Below, piece after piece: positions 8,356 to 16,317 of a stretch of 64,000 bases of DNA (positions are counted from its first letter, which is position 1; each line of letters opens with the position of its first letter). The notes below the pieces were generated by a model that saw only the letters and a program-made list of their open reading frames with translations, did not search any database and was not told the DNA's origin. Source of the DNA: Nocardia sp. BMG111209 (GTDB lineage Bacteria; Actinomycetota; Actinomycetes; Mycobacteriales; Mycobacteriaceae); assembly GCF_000381925.1 (NCBI RefSeq), contig NZ_KB907307.1:3162001-3226000 (forward strand). Direction: 5' to 3'. A program made the position numbers and the translations under genes.

Positions 8356-9336
8356 TCAGTGCGCAGGCTGCTGGTGGAATCGCCAGGCGTCAGCGACGAT
8401 GTCGGTGATTTTCGGCTGACTCGGTGTCCAGCCGAGTTCGTCGCGGGCGCGGGCCGATGAGGTATAGAGGGCGGCGGGATCTCCTGGGCGGCGGGGGGAG
8501 ATTTCGATGTGCAAGGGCAGGCCGGTGATCTGGCGGACTGCGTCTAGGACCTGTTGGTTGCTGTATCCGATGCCGTTGCCCAGGTTGTAGATTCGGTGTT
8601 CGCCGGGCTTTGTCGCGTCCAGGGCGAGGAGGTGGGCTCGGGCGAGGTCGGTCAGGCCGATGTAGTCGCGGATGCAGGTGCCGTCGGGGGTTGGGTAGTC
8701 GTCGCCGAACAGCTTGAATGTGGCGCCGGTGGCGGCGGCGTTCAGTGCGAGTGGGATGAGATGGGTTTCGGGGGTGTGGCGTTCGCCGATCATGGTGCCG
8801 TCGGGGTTGGTGTGGGCGCCTGCGACGTTGAAGTACCGCAGGGATGTCGCGCCGAGTGAGCCGGTGCGGCAGTAGGAGCCGATGGCCTGGTCTACGGCCA
8901 ATTTCGTTGCGCCGTAGGTGTTTACTGGGGTGGTCGGTGAGGTCTCGGTGAGTGGCAGTTCGGTCGGCTCGCCGTAGACGGCGGCGGTGGAGGAGAAGAC
9001 CAGTCGCTGCACTCCTGCGGTGTGGATGGCTTCCAGCAGGGCGAGGGAGGCGCGGGTGTTGTTGTCCCAGTGCCATCCGCATCCGGGGTGCTGCATGGAC
9101 TCTCCGGCGGCGATGAGGCCGGCGAAATGGAGTACCGCGTCGAATTCGGCGGCGGGGGTCAGGACGGTGGCGATGTCGTGGACTTGGCAGCGGACGAAGT
9201 CGGCGTCGGTGGGGATCTGGCGGTCGTCGTTGCGGGAGAGGTCGTCGACGATCGTGACGCGGTGGCCGTGGTCCAGCAGCATGCGGGCGACGGTGGCGCC
9301 GACGTAGCCGGCGCCGCCGGTGACCAGAACCTTCAC
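8356..9336 (-). CDS. galE: UDP-glucose 4-epimerase family (GalE-like)
   Basis: 326 residues, extended SDR. The NAD-binding GGAGYVG is at residues 7-13, and the catalytic YGATK (YxxxK) is near 146, preceded by a TAAVYGEPTELP segment. GalE interconverts UDP-glucose and UDP-galactose in the cytosol; members of this family also act on other NDP-sugars. The GTG start abuts the stop codon of the nucleotidyltransferase with no gap, so it is the last gene of a three-gene operon with the ThiC paralogue. That context suggests a special sugar-nucleotide job, though housekeeping galE cannot be excluded. Confidence 0.85.
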   Translation of the reverse strand: MKVLVTGGAGYVGATVARMLLDHGHRVTIVDDLSRNDDRQIPTDADFVRCQVHDIATVLTPAAEFDAVLHFAGLIAAGESMQHPGCGWHWDNNTRASLALLEAIHTAGVQRLVFSSTAAVYGEPTELPLTETSPTTPVNTYGATKLAVDQAIGSYCRTGSLGATSLRYFNVAGAHTNPDGTMIGERHTPETHLIPLALNAAATGATFKLFGDDYPTPDGTCIRDYIGLTDLARAHLLALDATKPGEHRIYNLGNGIGYSNQQVLDAVRQITGLPLHIEISPRRPGDPAALYTSSARARDELGWTPSQPKITDIVADAWRFHQQPAH

Positions 9337-10368
9337 TTAGACCTGCACTTTCATGGCGAGGAGATGGTCGTGGATGGTGGTGCGGTGTTCTCGGAAATAC
9401 TGTTGCGGGTTCGACAGCGGGTTCGTTCCGGTCCAGCCGGTGATCCGAGCCCAGACGCTCGGCACCACCGTAGCGACATCGGATCGATTTCCGGTCACTA
9501 TCCAGGTGTGTGCCAGGGCGCGGCCGAGGCGTTGCGCGATTTGCTGGTACTCGGCGACGATTCGGCCGCTCGGGGGGTGGGAGTAGGCGCTGAACGCTAC
9601 CGCGTCCGGACGTGGGCGGCCGAATCTGGTGTCGAAGCGACGGAACGCGCCTTCCAGGTACGCCCAGAAACGGCCGGGGTCGGCGGGAGCGCCGAGTGGG
9701 TCTGCCCGCCACGTCAATTCGGCGCGCATTTGGTCGGCCAGTGGTGCGGGCATCAGGTGGAGGTCGTGGTGACGGTAGGCGCCGTCGAGCATGGCGGTGG
9801 CGCGGAGCACCTTGATGCACAGCCGGTTCACGGTCAGGTGGAACTCGACGGTCGCGTCATCGTCGAGCCAGCGGTCGGTCAGGCCGGACCAGAACCAGCA
9901 CATGACGTAGTAGAGCAGGATCTCGTAGGCGTCGCGCTCGTCCAGTCGCACCCGGGTGTGTGGTGGCAGGCCGTGTGCGGTCAACGGCACGCCGATGTTC
10001 TTGAAGTCGTGGCCGAGGGAGGTCGCCACCCTGTCGTAGTCCCGGATCGGCATGGACATCAGTTCGACTGCGGGAAAGAATGTTTCGGCCACTGTCCGAA
10101 CCTTCCGCAGGGAGGTCGCGGGTCGGGTTCCGGAGTACACGTAGAGCAGGTCGATGTCGCTGAGCAGTGTCGGCCCGCCGGCTTCGCTGCGGGCGAAGCT
10201 CGGCTCGCCGCGAGCCAGCGAACCACCGACGATGAGCCAGTCGTCGGTGGGCACCGACCCACCGAGTTCGAGCAGCGAGTCGGCGACGACCCTGGTGGCC
10301 GCGAGGACCGCCGGTTCGGGGCCGGGCAGATTGGTGACGATGCGGCGGGCCAGGGTTGCGGTGTCCAT
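9337..10368 (-). CDS. Nucleotidyltransferase-fold protein
   Basis: 343 residues. The pol-beta-type nucleotidyltransferase signature is present: GGSLARGE at about 48-55, then DIDLLYVY at 71-78, providing the GS and DxD metal-binding elements. The rest is helical (DAYEILLYYVMCWFWSGLTDR, AYLEGAFRRFDTRFGR). It would transfer a nucleotidyl group to an unknown acceptor. It starts 4 bp after the ThiC paralogue's stop and ends directly at the galE start, so the three are almost certainly co-translated. Antibiotic nucleotidyltransferases share this fold, but nothing here points to resistance. Confidence 0.75.
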   Translation of the reverse strand: MDTATLARRIVTNLPGPEPAVLAATRVVADSLLELGGSVPTDDWLIVGGSLARGEPSFARSEAGGPTLLSDIDLLYVYSGTRPATSLRKVRTVAETFFPAVELMSMPIRDYDRVATSLGHDFKNIGVPLTAHGLPPHTRVRLDERDAYEILLYYVMCWFWSGLTDRWLDDDATVEFHLTVNRLCIKVLRATAMLDGAYRHHDLHLMPAPLADQMRAELTWRADPLGAPADPGRFWAYLEGAFRRFDTRFGRPRPDAVAFSAYSHPPSGRIVAEYQQIAQRLGRALAHTWIVTGNRSDVATVVPSVWARITGWTGTNPLSNPQQYFREHRTTIHDHLLAMKVQV

Positions 10369-10372
10369 CGTG

Positions 10373-11629
10373 CTACCGCCCGGCCTTTGCTGTCACCACG
10401 TGCGGACAGTAGATTCCGCAGATCGTGCACGGCTTGCCGTCGGTGAGCAGATCCTGTTGCAGGAAGACCTGGTTGGCCAGATCCGGATACATCGCGTGCT
10501 CGGCCTGGGTTTTCCAGGCGTTCTTGCGGCGGGCCCGGCTCATCGCCGCCTGGCGGGTGATCTCGGTCGCGTTGCCGCGACTCAGTTCCAGGGCTGTGAT
10601 TGCGACGCGCGCATTACGAACCGCGGCGGCGGTATCTCCGGCCGACGGCATCGCGTAGTGCTCCGCCTGGGTGATGGAGGCGAACATGTCGCCGCCGCAG
10701 GCACCGGCGGTGGCGATACCGATGGTGTTGACGATCGAGTCCAGAGATACGGCATTGTCGATGACCATCGGTCCCGCCAGCCACAGCGGTGCCCCGCCGA
10801 GCGCTTCCTTGTACGCGGGGATCAGCTCGCCGATTCGATGCAACGGGATATGGCCGCCGGATTCACAGAGAACCTGTACCCCGCCGGCCAGGATCTGCTT
10901 GCGAACGTCGGCAAGCAGCTGGATCTCCGCCCATTTCGTCTCGTCTCCCGCATCGGCGGTGGCTCCGGGGCGGAAGACGTCGCCGAGGTCCACAACCACC
11001 TCCAGCCGACGGCAGATATCGATGATGCCGTCAAGGTGTTCCAGTAACGGGTTGTCGCACTGGTGGATTCGCATGTATCGGTCTATCAGCCCACCTCCGC
11101 GTGAGGTGGTGGGCATGATCCGGTCGGAGCGGGTCATCATCTCCGCCAGTGCCGGGCTCATACCGAAATGGGCGAGCACGAAATCGATCCCACCAGCCAG
11201 GCCGTGTTCGAATCGTTCCAAAAATTCGTTGCGCGACAACTTCTTTCGCGGCTCCGTGAACAGGTCATAGGTAACGCAAGCCCCGAGCAGCACACCCACG
11301 ATCTCCTTGAGTTCGCGGCGCAACGCGATCCCTTCGGGGTTGGTGGTCAGGTCCATTACCGCATCCGGTCGGGCGGCCAGGATCACGCTCATCGCCTGCA
11401 CGATCTTGTCGCGGTCGGTGTCCTTCGGGCCCAGTCCGATCAGGGCACTGATCTTGCGACGCGTACCGGCGCCGACGAGCAGCGGCGAAAAGTCTGGCTG
11501 GATACGGCTCGCGGCACTGCGCAGGAAAACCAGCTGCCCCGTCGCAATGGCTGCAGCCGCATCCTCGGGAGCGAGGTCTTCCGCGGCGCAAGTTTCGATG
11601 AACTGAATGTCGGCGCTCGACGAGCTCAT
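10373..11629 (-). CDS. ThiC-family radical-SAM protein (paralogue of HMP-P synthase)
   Basis: 418 residues from the ATG at 11629, preceded by GGGAGGG; an upstream TTG (11647) overlaps that ribosome-binding site and is rejected. The ThiC family is recognised from the RIMPTTSRGGG-type segment, GDVFRPG and the C-terminal cysteine cluster CTICGIYC. ThiC turns aminoimidazole ribotide into HMP-phosphate with SAM and a 4Fe-4S cluster; relatives such as BzaF make 5-hydroxybenzimidazole. The protein is shorter than usual ThiC, and the cluster reads CX2CX3C rather than CX2CX4C. No thiamine gene or TPP riboswitch is near. It heads the operon with the nucleotidyltransferase and galE, so its product is unknown. 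Confidence 0.75.
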   Translation of the reverse strand: MSSSSADIQFIETCAAEDLAPEDAAAAIATGQLVFLRSAASRIQPDFSPLLVGAGTRRKISALIGLGPKDTDRDKIVQAMSVILAARPDAVMDLTTNPEGIALRRELKEIVGVLLGACVTYDLFTEPRKKLSRNEFLERFEHGLAGGIDFVLAHFGMSPALAEMMTRSDRIMPTTSRGGGLIDRYMRIHQCDNPLLEHLDGIIDICRRLEVVVDLGDVFRPGATADAGDETKWAEIQLLADVRKQILAGGVQVLCESGGHIPLHRIGELIPAYKEALGGAPLWLAGPMVIDNAVSLDSIVNTIGIATAGACGGDMFASITQAEHYAMPSAGDTAAAVRNARVAITALELSRGNATEITRQAAMSRARRKNAWKTQAEHAMYPDLANQVFLQQDLLTDGKPCTICGIYCPHVVTAKAGR

Positions 11630-11875
11630 TCGGGCTATCCCTCCCAATAGTGCCTCACTTCAATGGCATTCATGGAGATTCCGACGAACGACATCGGCTT
11701 GTCGGGCTCCGTGTCAAGCCTTGCGCCGACTTGCCTCGAGCCCAATCTCCTTGCGGGATATCTCCGTTGGGGATTGCCCGTTCTCCGTGAGCCGGTCACG
11801 TTCCGTGACGGCGTCCGACAATGGCAGGCTACGGTGGGGTGACGCACCCACCGGCCCAGCCGAAAGCGTGGATTC

Positions 11876-13333
11876 ATGCGAAACCGATACCAGTGCCAAT
11901 TGTGCTCGAATGCGACCGCCGTCGACGCTGCCGCGGGTCTGTGTGCCGTATGCGCGCGATCCGCCGGCTTCCGCCGGCCGCTGCCCGCCGACTTCTTCAC
12001 CACCGAGGAGATGCGGGTCGCATTGGCACAGCACGACTTCGGCGTCGTGTTCACTGAGATCCGTAGACGCACCGGATTGTCCCAGTCCCAGCTCGCAGCC
12101 CTGGTCGGGTTGAGTCAGGCGCGGGTCTCCGAGGTCGAAGGGGGGATGCGGCGGCTCGCCGGAGTCACATCGATCGCCCGGATCTCGACAGTGTTCGCGG
12201 TGCCTGCGCAACTACTCGGCTTCCACGTGAACACCGCCTCCGAGGCCGGTAGCCTGGCCAGCGAGGAGGTGGACTGGGTGGACCGAAGAGACTTCGTCAC
12301 CCTGGCGACCGCGGCAGCGCTCGGATCACGTCTACATCCGGAGCTCGAGCGATTGGCCGCCTTGCTTCCCGACCGGCTCGAGCCGATCAGCAGACTCCAT
12401 ATCGGCGACTCCGACATCGATGCGGTCGAAGCAATCAGCGACGGATTCCGGCGCTGGGACCTTGCTCACGGCGGCGGACTGTGCCGCACCGCGGCCCTCA
12501 GCCAATTGCAGCAGGTCGCCGTACTCGACGACGCCGTCTGCACACCGAGTGTTCGAGCTCGGTTGTATGTCGCTACCGCCGAACTGGCGAGCATGGCCGG
12601 GTGGCTGGCCTACGACGTCGAGGATCACAACGCCGCGCGGAGGCTGTGGACTTATGCTCTGCACACCGCGCAGCGCGCCGAGGAAAGTCCTCGTTCGACC
12701 GACCTCATGACTCTCATCCTGCTCGATATGGCTCACCAAGCGTTGCACCTGCGTCGGCCGAAAGACGCGCTGTCCTTCGCCCAGCTTGCTGCAGCGACGT
12801 CCACCAGCCGGCGACATCCGGTATCGCAGATCACTGCCGGCTACATACAGGCGGTCATTGCCTGGTGCTGGGCTGCACTCGGCAAAGCCGATTCCACGAA
12901 CAGAGCGCTGGCCGAATCTCGGCGTCGCTACGATGCGGCGAGTGCCGACACGACGCCACCGTGGGCATGGTTCGTCACCGACGCAGAAATCGCTGCCCAA
13001 CAGGGACATTCGCTGTACCTGCTGTCTGCGACCCAACCTCGATTCGCCGAGGCGGCGGTCACCCGACTGACCGTGGCGGTGCAGGGGCACGCAGCCGAAC
13101 ATGAACGCAGCCGCGCCGTCGTCCTGCCTACCCTTGCGGTCGCGCATTTCCGCGTCGGCGACACCGACTCGGCAGTCCGGGTCGGACGCGAAGCTGTCTC
13201 CGCCGTGAGCACGCTTTCCTCACGACGCTGCTACGCGCGCTTACGTGACCTGGATACCGTGGCGGCACACCACCAGCAGCTACCGGCCGTACTGGAATTA
13301 CGAGCCGAGCTCGCCGCCGCTCCGGCAGGGTGA
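11876..13333 (+). CDS. XRE-type regulator with N-terminal Cys-rich segment and TPR-like domain
   Basis: 485 residues. Two CxxC pairs (CQLC, CAVC) in the first 30 residues look like a zinc knuckle. A helix-turn-helix (RRTGLSQSQLAALVGLSQARVSEVEGG) lies near 65-92. A long helical C-terminal region, typical of TPR sensor domains in actinomycete XRE proteins, follows. It is divergent from the ThiC-paralogue operon across a 246-bp gap and overlaps the next gene by GTGA, suggesting it controls both transcription units. Ligand unknown. Confidence 0.8.
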   Translation: MRNRYQCQLCSNATAVDAAAGLCAVCARSAGFRRPLPADFFTTEEMRVALAQHDFGVVFTEIRRRTGLSQSQLAALVGLSQARVSEVEGGMRRLAGVTSIARISTVFAVPAQLLGFHVNTASEAGSLASEEVDWVDRRDFVTLATAAALGSRLHPELERLAALLPDRLEPISRLHIGDSDIDAVEAISDGFRRWDLAHGGGLCRTAALSQLQQVAVLDDAVCTPSVRARLYVATAELASMAGWLAYDVEDHNAARRLWTYALHTAQRAEESPRSTDLMTLILLDMAHQALHLRRPKDALSFAQLAAATSTSRRHPVSQITAGYIQAVIAWCWAALGKADSTNRALAESRRRYDAASADTTPPWAWFVTDAEIAAQQGHSLYLLSATQPRFAEAAVTRLTVAVQGHAAEHERSRAVVLPTLAVAHFRVGDTDSAVRVGREAVSAVSTLSSRRCYARLRDLDTVAAHHQQLPAVLELRAELAAAPAG

Positions 13334-14232
13334 CCGTGGCCGCCGACAGCACGCTTCCCGGGTTTGCCGAGCTTGAAACAGCTTGCCGCGCATATGGTTT
13401 GAGCGCAGTCGGAGCCCAGTTGCTTCATCGGCGGTCGAATGCCGTCTGGTTGGTCGGCGACACTGTCGCCCGGCTTGCGCCGGACACGGCCCTGCGGCGG
13501 ATACGTGCGAGCACCGGCGTCGCGGTCAGTCGATGGCTTACGGCCGTCACCGCCGAACCGATCGCGTTGGACCCGCTGCCGGGCGAACAACCGGTGCTGA
13601 CCGGAGCCGCGGTGGCGACGTTCTGGCCGTATCGGCCCACCACAGAACGCCCGACCATCGCCGCCGTCGCCGATCTGGTCAGGCGCCTGCACGCACAACC
13701 GTTGCCGCCGTTCGAGATTCCGACCTACCGGCCGCTCCGGCGACTACAGGACGCACTCGATGTCGACGATGCGCGAGCGGAGCCGGCATTGACCGTCGAG
13801 GAGCGGGATTGGTTGCTCGTTCGCGCGCGGGAGTTGATTGCAGCGTTCGACGCAACCGAGTTCCCGCTCGGCCGCGGTCTCGTGCACGCGGATGCCCATG
13901 ACGAGAACGTCATCATCCATGACGGGCGATGGGTGCTCATCGACTGGGACAACGCCTGTTTCGGTCCGCGCGAACTCGATCTGGTCGGCACATTGCCCGA
14001 CCATTTCCACACGTCACGCAGCGAACGCGCCGAGTTTGTCGGCGCCTACGGCTACGACCTGCTCGAGTGGGCCGACTGGCCACTGCTGCGCGATATCACC
14101 GAATATCATTCGCTCGGCTCGTATATCCGGCTCGCCCCGAGTGTTCCGCAAGCCGCGCGTGAGCTTCGCCGTCGTGTGGAGTCGCTACGCAGTGGTGACC
14201 GTCGCGTCGTATGGCGGACCCTCTCCAGATGA
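13330..14232 (+). CDS. APH-family small-molecule phosphotransferase
   Basis: 300 residues from a GTG that overlaps the regulator stop. The kinase catalytic loop reads HADAHDEN near 185-192 (HxDxxxxN) and the metal-binding motif IDWDNA is near 203-208, as in aminoglycoside/choline/homoserine kinases. It should use ATP to phosphorylate a hydroxyl on a small molecule. Coupling to the XRE regulator and divergence from the ThiC-paralogue operon suggest a metabolic kinase of the same pathway rather than an antibiotic-resistance enzyme. Confidence 0.78.
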   Translation: MTVAADSTLPGFAELETACRAYGLSAVGAQLLHRRSNAVWLVGDTVARLAPDTALRRIRASTGVAVSRWLTAVTAEPIALDPLPGEQPVLTGAAVATFWPYRPTTERPTIAAVADLVRRLHAQPLPPFEIPTYRPLRRLQDALDVDDARAEPALTVEERDWLLVRARELIAAFDATEFPLGRGLVHADAHDENVIIHDGRWVLIDWDNACFGPRELDLVGTLPDHFHTSRSERAEFVGAYGYDLLEWADWPLLRDITEYHSLGSYIRLAPSVPQAARELRRRVESLRSGDRRVVWRTLSR

Positions 14233-14264
14233 CGTCGGCGAAAGTTCTTGCCGTGCCGTTATAT

Positions 14265-14993
14265 TCACGCCAACAGCAAACCCCCGTCGACGGTCAGGAT
14301 CGTTCCGGTGACGAAGCTGTTCTGCATGAGGTGGAGGTGGGCTGCCGCGATGTTTTCCGGTTCGCCGACCGTTCCGGTCAGGGTGCGCTGGGCGAGGGTG
14401 GCGAACAGGGCCGTGCGTTGCGGTTCGGGGATGGCGTCCCACATCGGGGTGCGGACCGTGCCCGATGGGACGGCGTTGACGCGGATGGGGGCCAGTTCGA
14501 TGGCCAGTCCGCGCACCAGGCCTTCGGCCGCGGCGGCGCTGGTGGCCGCGAGGGCGCGGCCGGGGGCGGGGCGGACGCCGATCGTCCCGGTGGTCAGGGT
14601 GATCGAGCCGCCTCGGCGGATGCGGGGAGCGGCGTATTTGACCGCGGTGATCGCGCCCCAGAGGCGGACGTCGAACATCGCGCGCGCCTCGGTCAGTGGG
14701 GTGTCCTGCACGGTGCCGGGAGGTGCGGCGTCGCCGGCGGTGAAGACCAGGTGGTTCAGCTCGCCTACGTGGTCGAACAGGGCGATGACGTCTGCTTCGT
14801 TGCGGAGGTCGGTTACCAGGCCGTCGGCGCCGTCCGGTAGTCCGGCCAGTGCGGTCTGCAATCGCTCCTTGTTGCTGGAGGCGATCGTGACCTCGGCGCC
14901 GGCAGTCGCCGCGGCGTGCGCGGTGGCCAGGCCCATGCCGGAACTGCCGCCTATGACGACGATTCGCCGGCCGGTGAGGGTGGATTCGGTCAT
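14265..14993 (-). CDS. SDR-family protein lacking the usual YxxxK pair
   Basis: 242 residues. The Rossmann motif GGSSGMG is near residue 15 and the C-terminal TGTILTVDGG is normal for short-chain dehydrogenases. Where YSASKAAxEGL is expected the protein reads AATSAAAAEGL, so both the catalytic Tyr and Lys positions are Ala. It may bind NAD(P) without acting as a standard dehydrogenase, or belong to an atypical SDR subfamily. It is divergent from a TetR gene with a perfect operator in between, so it is probably the regulator's main target. Confidence 0.8.
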   Translation of the reverse strand: MTESTLTGRRIVVIGGSSGMGLATAHAAATAGAEVTIASSNKERLQTALAGLPDGADGLVTDLRNEADVIALFDHVGELNHLVFTAGDAAPPGTVQDTPLTEARAMFDVRLWGAITAVKYAAPRIRRGGSITLTTGTIGVRPAPGRALAATSAAAAEGLVRGLAIELAPIRVNAVPSGTVRTPMWDAIPEPQRTALFATLAQRTLTGTVGEPENIAAAHLHLMQNSFVTGTILTVDGGLLLA

Positions 14994-15025
14994 GGGTTTC
15001 TCCTGCTTTCCGCACCGACTACGCG

Positions 15026-15069
15026 ATGACTCAGAGTGTCATCGTAGCAGTGATGACACTCTGAGTCAT
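15026..15069. promoter_or_regulatory. TetR operator: 17-bp perfect inverted repeat
   Basis: The arms ATGACTCAGAGTGTCAT (15026-15042) and its exact reverse complement (15053-15069) are separated by 10 bp. The site lies between the divergent SDR (start 14993) and TetR (start 15085) genes. Its position covers both promoters, so the adjacent TetR protein is the likely ligand-responsive repressor of both genes. Confidence 0.85.
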
Positions 15070-15084
15070 TGTTAGGATGACGGG

Positions 15085-15678
15085 ATGCCGCGATGGGATC
15101 CACGAGCCGAGGAGCGGCTGCGCGAGGCCGCGTTGGAGCTGTATTCCGAGCGCGGGTACGAGCACGTCACCGTCGCGGAGATCACCGAGCGGGCCGGGTT
15201 GACCCGGCGCACGTTCTTCCGCTACTTCACCGACAAGCGTGATGTGTTGTTCGCCGGATCCGACCGGCTGGGGCCGACTTTGGCGGCGGCGGTGCTGCGC
15301 GCGGACGCGGCGCTGTCGCCGTTCGAGGCCGTGCTCAGTGGTCTGGTGCAGGTGGGTGATCTGCTGACCGAGCAGGGATCCTCGATCGCCGTGCAGCGCC
15401 GGGCGATCGTGCGGAGCAGTCCCGAATTGCAGGAGCGTTCGCGAACGAAATTCGCCGCGGTCGCCGATTCGCTGGTCGACGCGCTGGAGCGGCGGGGGGC
15501 GCCGGCAGCGGAGGCGCGCCTGCTGACGGAGGTCGGCGTCGCCCTCTTCCGCGAGGCGTTCGAGCGCTGGACCGATGCGCCGGGGCCGGCGCGTTTCGCC
15601 GACCATGTGCACGAGGTGTCGGCCGAGCTCGCGGCCCATCTGAGGGTCGCCGACCCGCATGTTCCGGGCGGCGGGTGA
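15085..15678 (+). CDS. TetR-family repressor
   Basis: 197 residues. The N-terminal DNA-binding domain is typical: ALELYSERGYEHVTVAEI, then ITERAGLTRRTFFRYFTDK as the recognition helix region at about 32-50. The C-terminal ligand domain resembles the set found in many Nocardia and Streptomyces regulators. It should bind the 17-bp inverted repeat just upstream and control itself and the SDR gene. Inducer unknown. Confidence 0.88.
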   Translation: MPRWDPRAEERLREAALELYSERGYEHVTVAEITERAGLTRRTFFRYFTDKRDVLFAGSDRLGPTLAAAVLRADAALSPFEAVLSGLVQVGDLLTEQGSSIAVQRRAIVRSSPELQERSRTKFAAVADSLVDALERRGAPAAEARLLTEVGVALFREAFERWTDAPGPARFADHVHEVSAELAAHLRVADPHVPGGG

Positions 15679-15694
15679 CGGGAGGCTCCCGCGG

Positions 15695-16285
15695 TCAGCT
15701 GCGGGCGTCGGCGAGTCTGATCATCAGGTCCTTGCTCTCGTGGAACAGGGCGGCGAAGCTCGGATATTCTTTGTAGTCACCGTATTTGGGGGTGAAGTCG
15801 ATGGCGGTGTATTCGCCGTCGGGGTCGGTGCGGGTGGGGTCGAGGAGCCAGATGTCCTCGCCGGAGGCGATCAGGAGGGTGCGGCGGAACAGTTCCAGCG
15901 GTTCGTTCGGGTAGTCGTCCTCCTCCATCTCCTCGGTGTAGATCTCGATCAGTTCCTCGCCCCATTGGGTGTTGCGCAGCCAGTCGATCTCCGCGCACGG
16001 CGCGACCGCGTCGATCCAGCCGCCGACGGCTTTCCAGCCGTCGGTGACGCTCAGGAAGGCCGCCAGGCTGCGGGGCAGGGGGATGCCGAGGCGCAGGGCG
16101 GTGGCGGCGAGGGTCTGTTCGCTCGCGGGATCGGTTCCGAACCAATGGGTTTCGAGCTGTTCGGGGGTGAGGTGCGGGCGGATGTACTCGTTGGCGGTGC
16201 GTACGTACACCTCTCCGTAGCGGGGGAGGTAGGTTCGCCATTCGTCGGCGGTCCGGGGGGCCGATTCGGCCGGGGTGTCGGTCAT
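15695..16285 (-). CDS. SMI1/KNR4 (SUKH) family protein
   Basis: 196 residues; the start at 16285 is supported by AGAAGGGA six bases upstream. SUKH-type features are IPLPRSLAAFLSVTDGWKAVGGW near the middle, followed by an acidic segment (TEEMEEDDYP) and a later VDxTP-like core. SUKH proteins are best known as immunity proteins of polymorphic toxin systems and as generic binding domains. It lies 32 bp downstream of the lectin-like/DUF6461 gene on the same strand; no toxin gene is recognised alongside. Confidence 0.75.
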   Translation of the reverse strand: MTDTPAESAPRTADEWRTYLPRYGEVYVRTANEYIRPHLTPEQLETHWFGTDPASEQTLAATALRLGIPLPRSLAAFLSVTDGWKAVGGWIDAVAPCAEIDWLRNTQWGEELIEIYTEEMEEDDYPNEPLELFRRTLLIASGEDIWLLDPTRTDPDGEYTAIDFTPKYGDYKEYPSFAALFHESKDLMIRLADARS

Positions 16286-16317
16286 GGAAATCCCTTCTGC
16301 CGGTGGTGGATCGGAGG

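Noticed and set aside
8390..9820. 476-codon minus-strand frame over galE and the nucleotidyltransferase
   Set aside because: Low-complexity Arg/Pro/His composition typical of a GC-rich shadow; galE and the nucleotidyltransferase have real motifs.
10373..11629. Housekeeping thiC with TPP riboswitch
   Set aside because: Protein is short with an atypical Cys cluster, the upstream gap shows no TPP-box sequence, and no thiamine genes are near.
13330..14232. Aminoglycoside-resistance kinase
   Set aside because: The fold matches, but coupling to a regulator and a metabolic operon argues for a pathway kinase.
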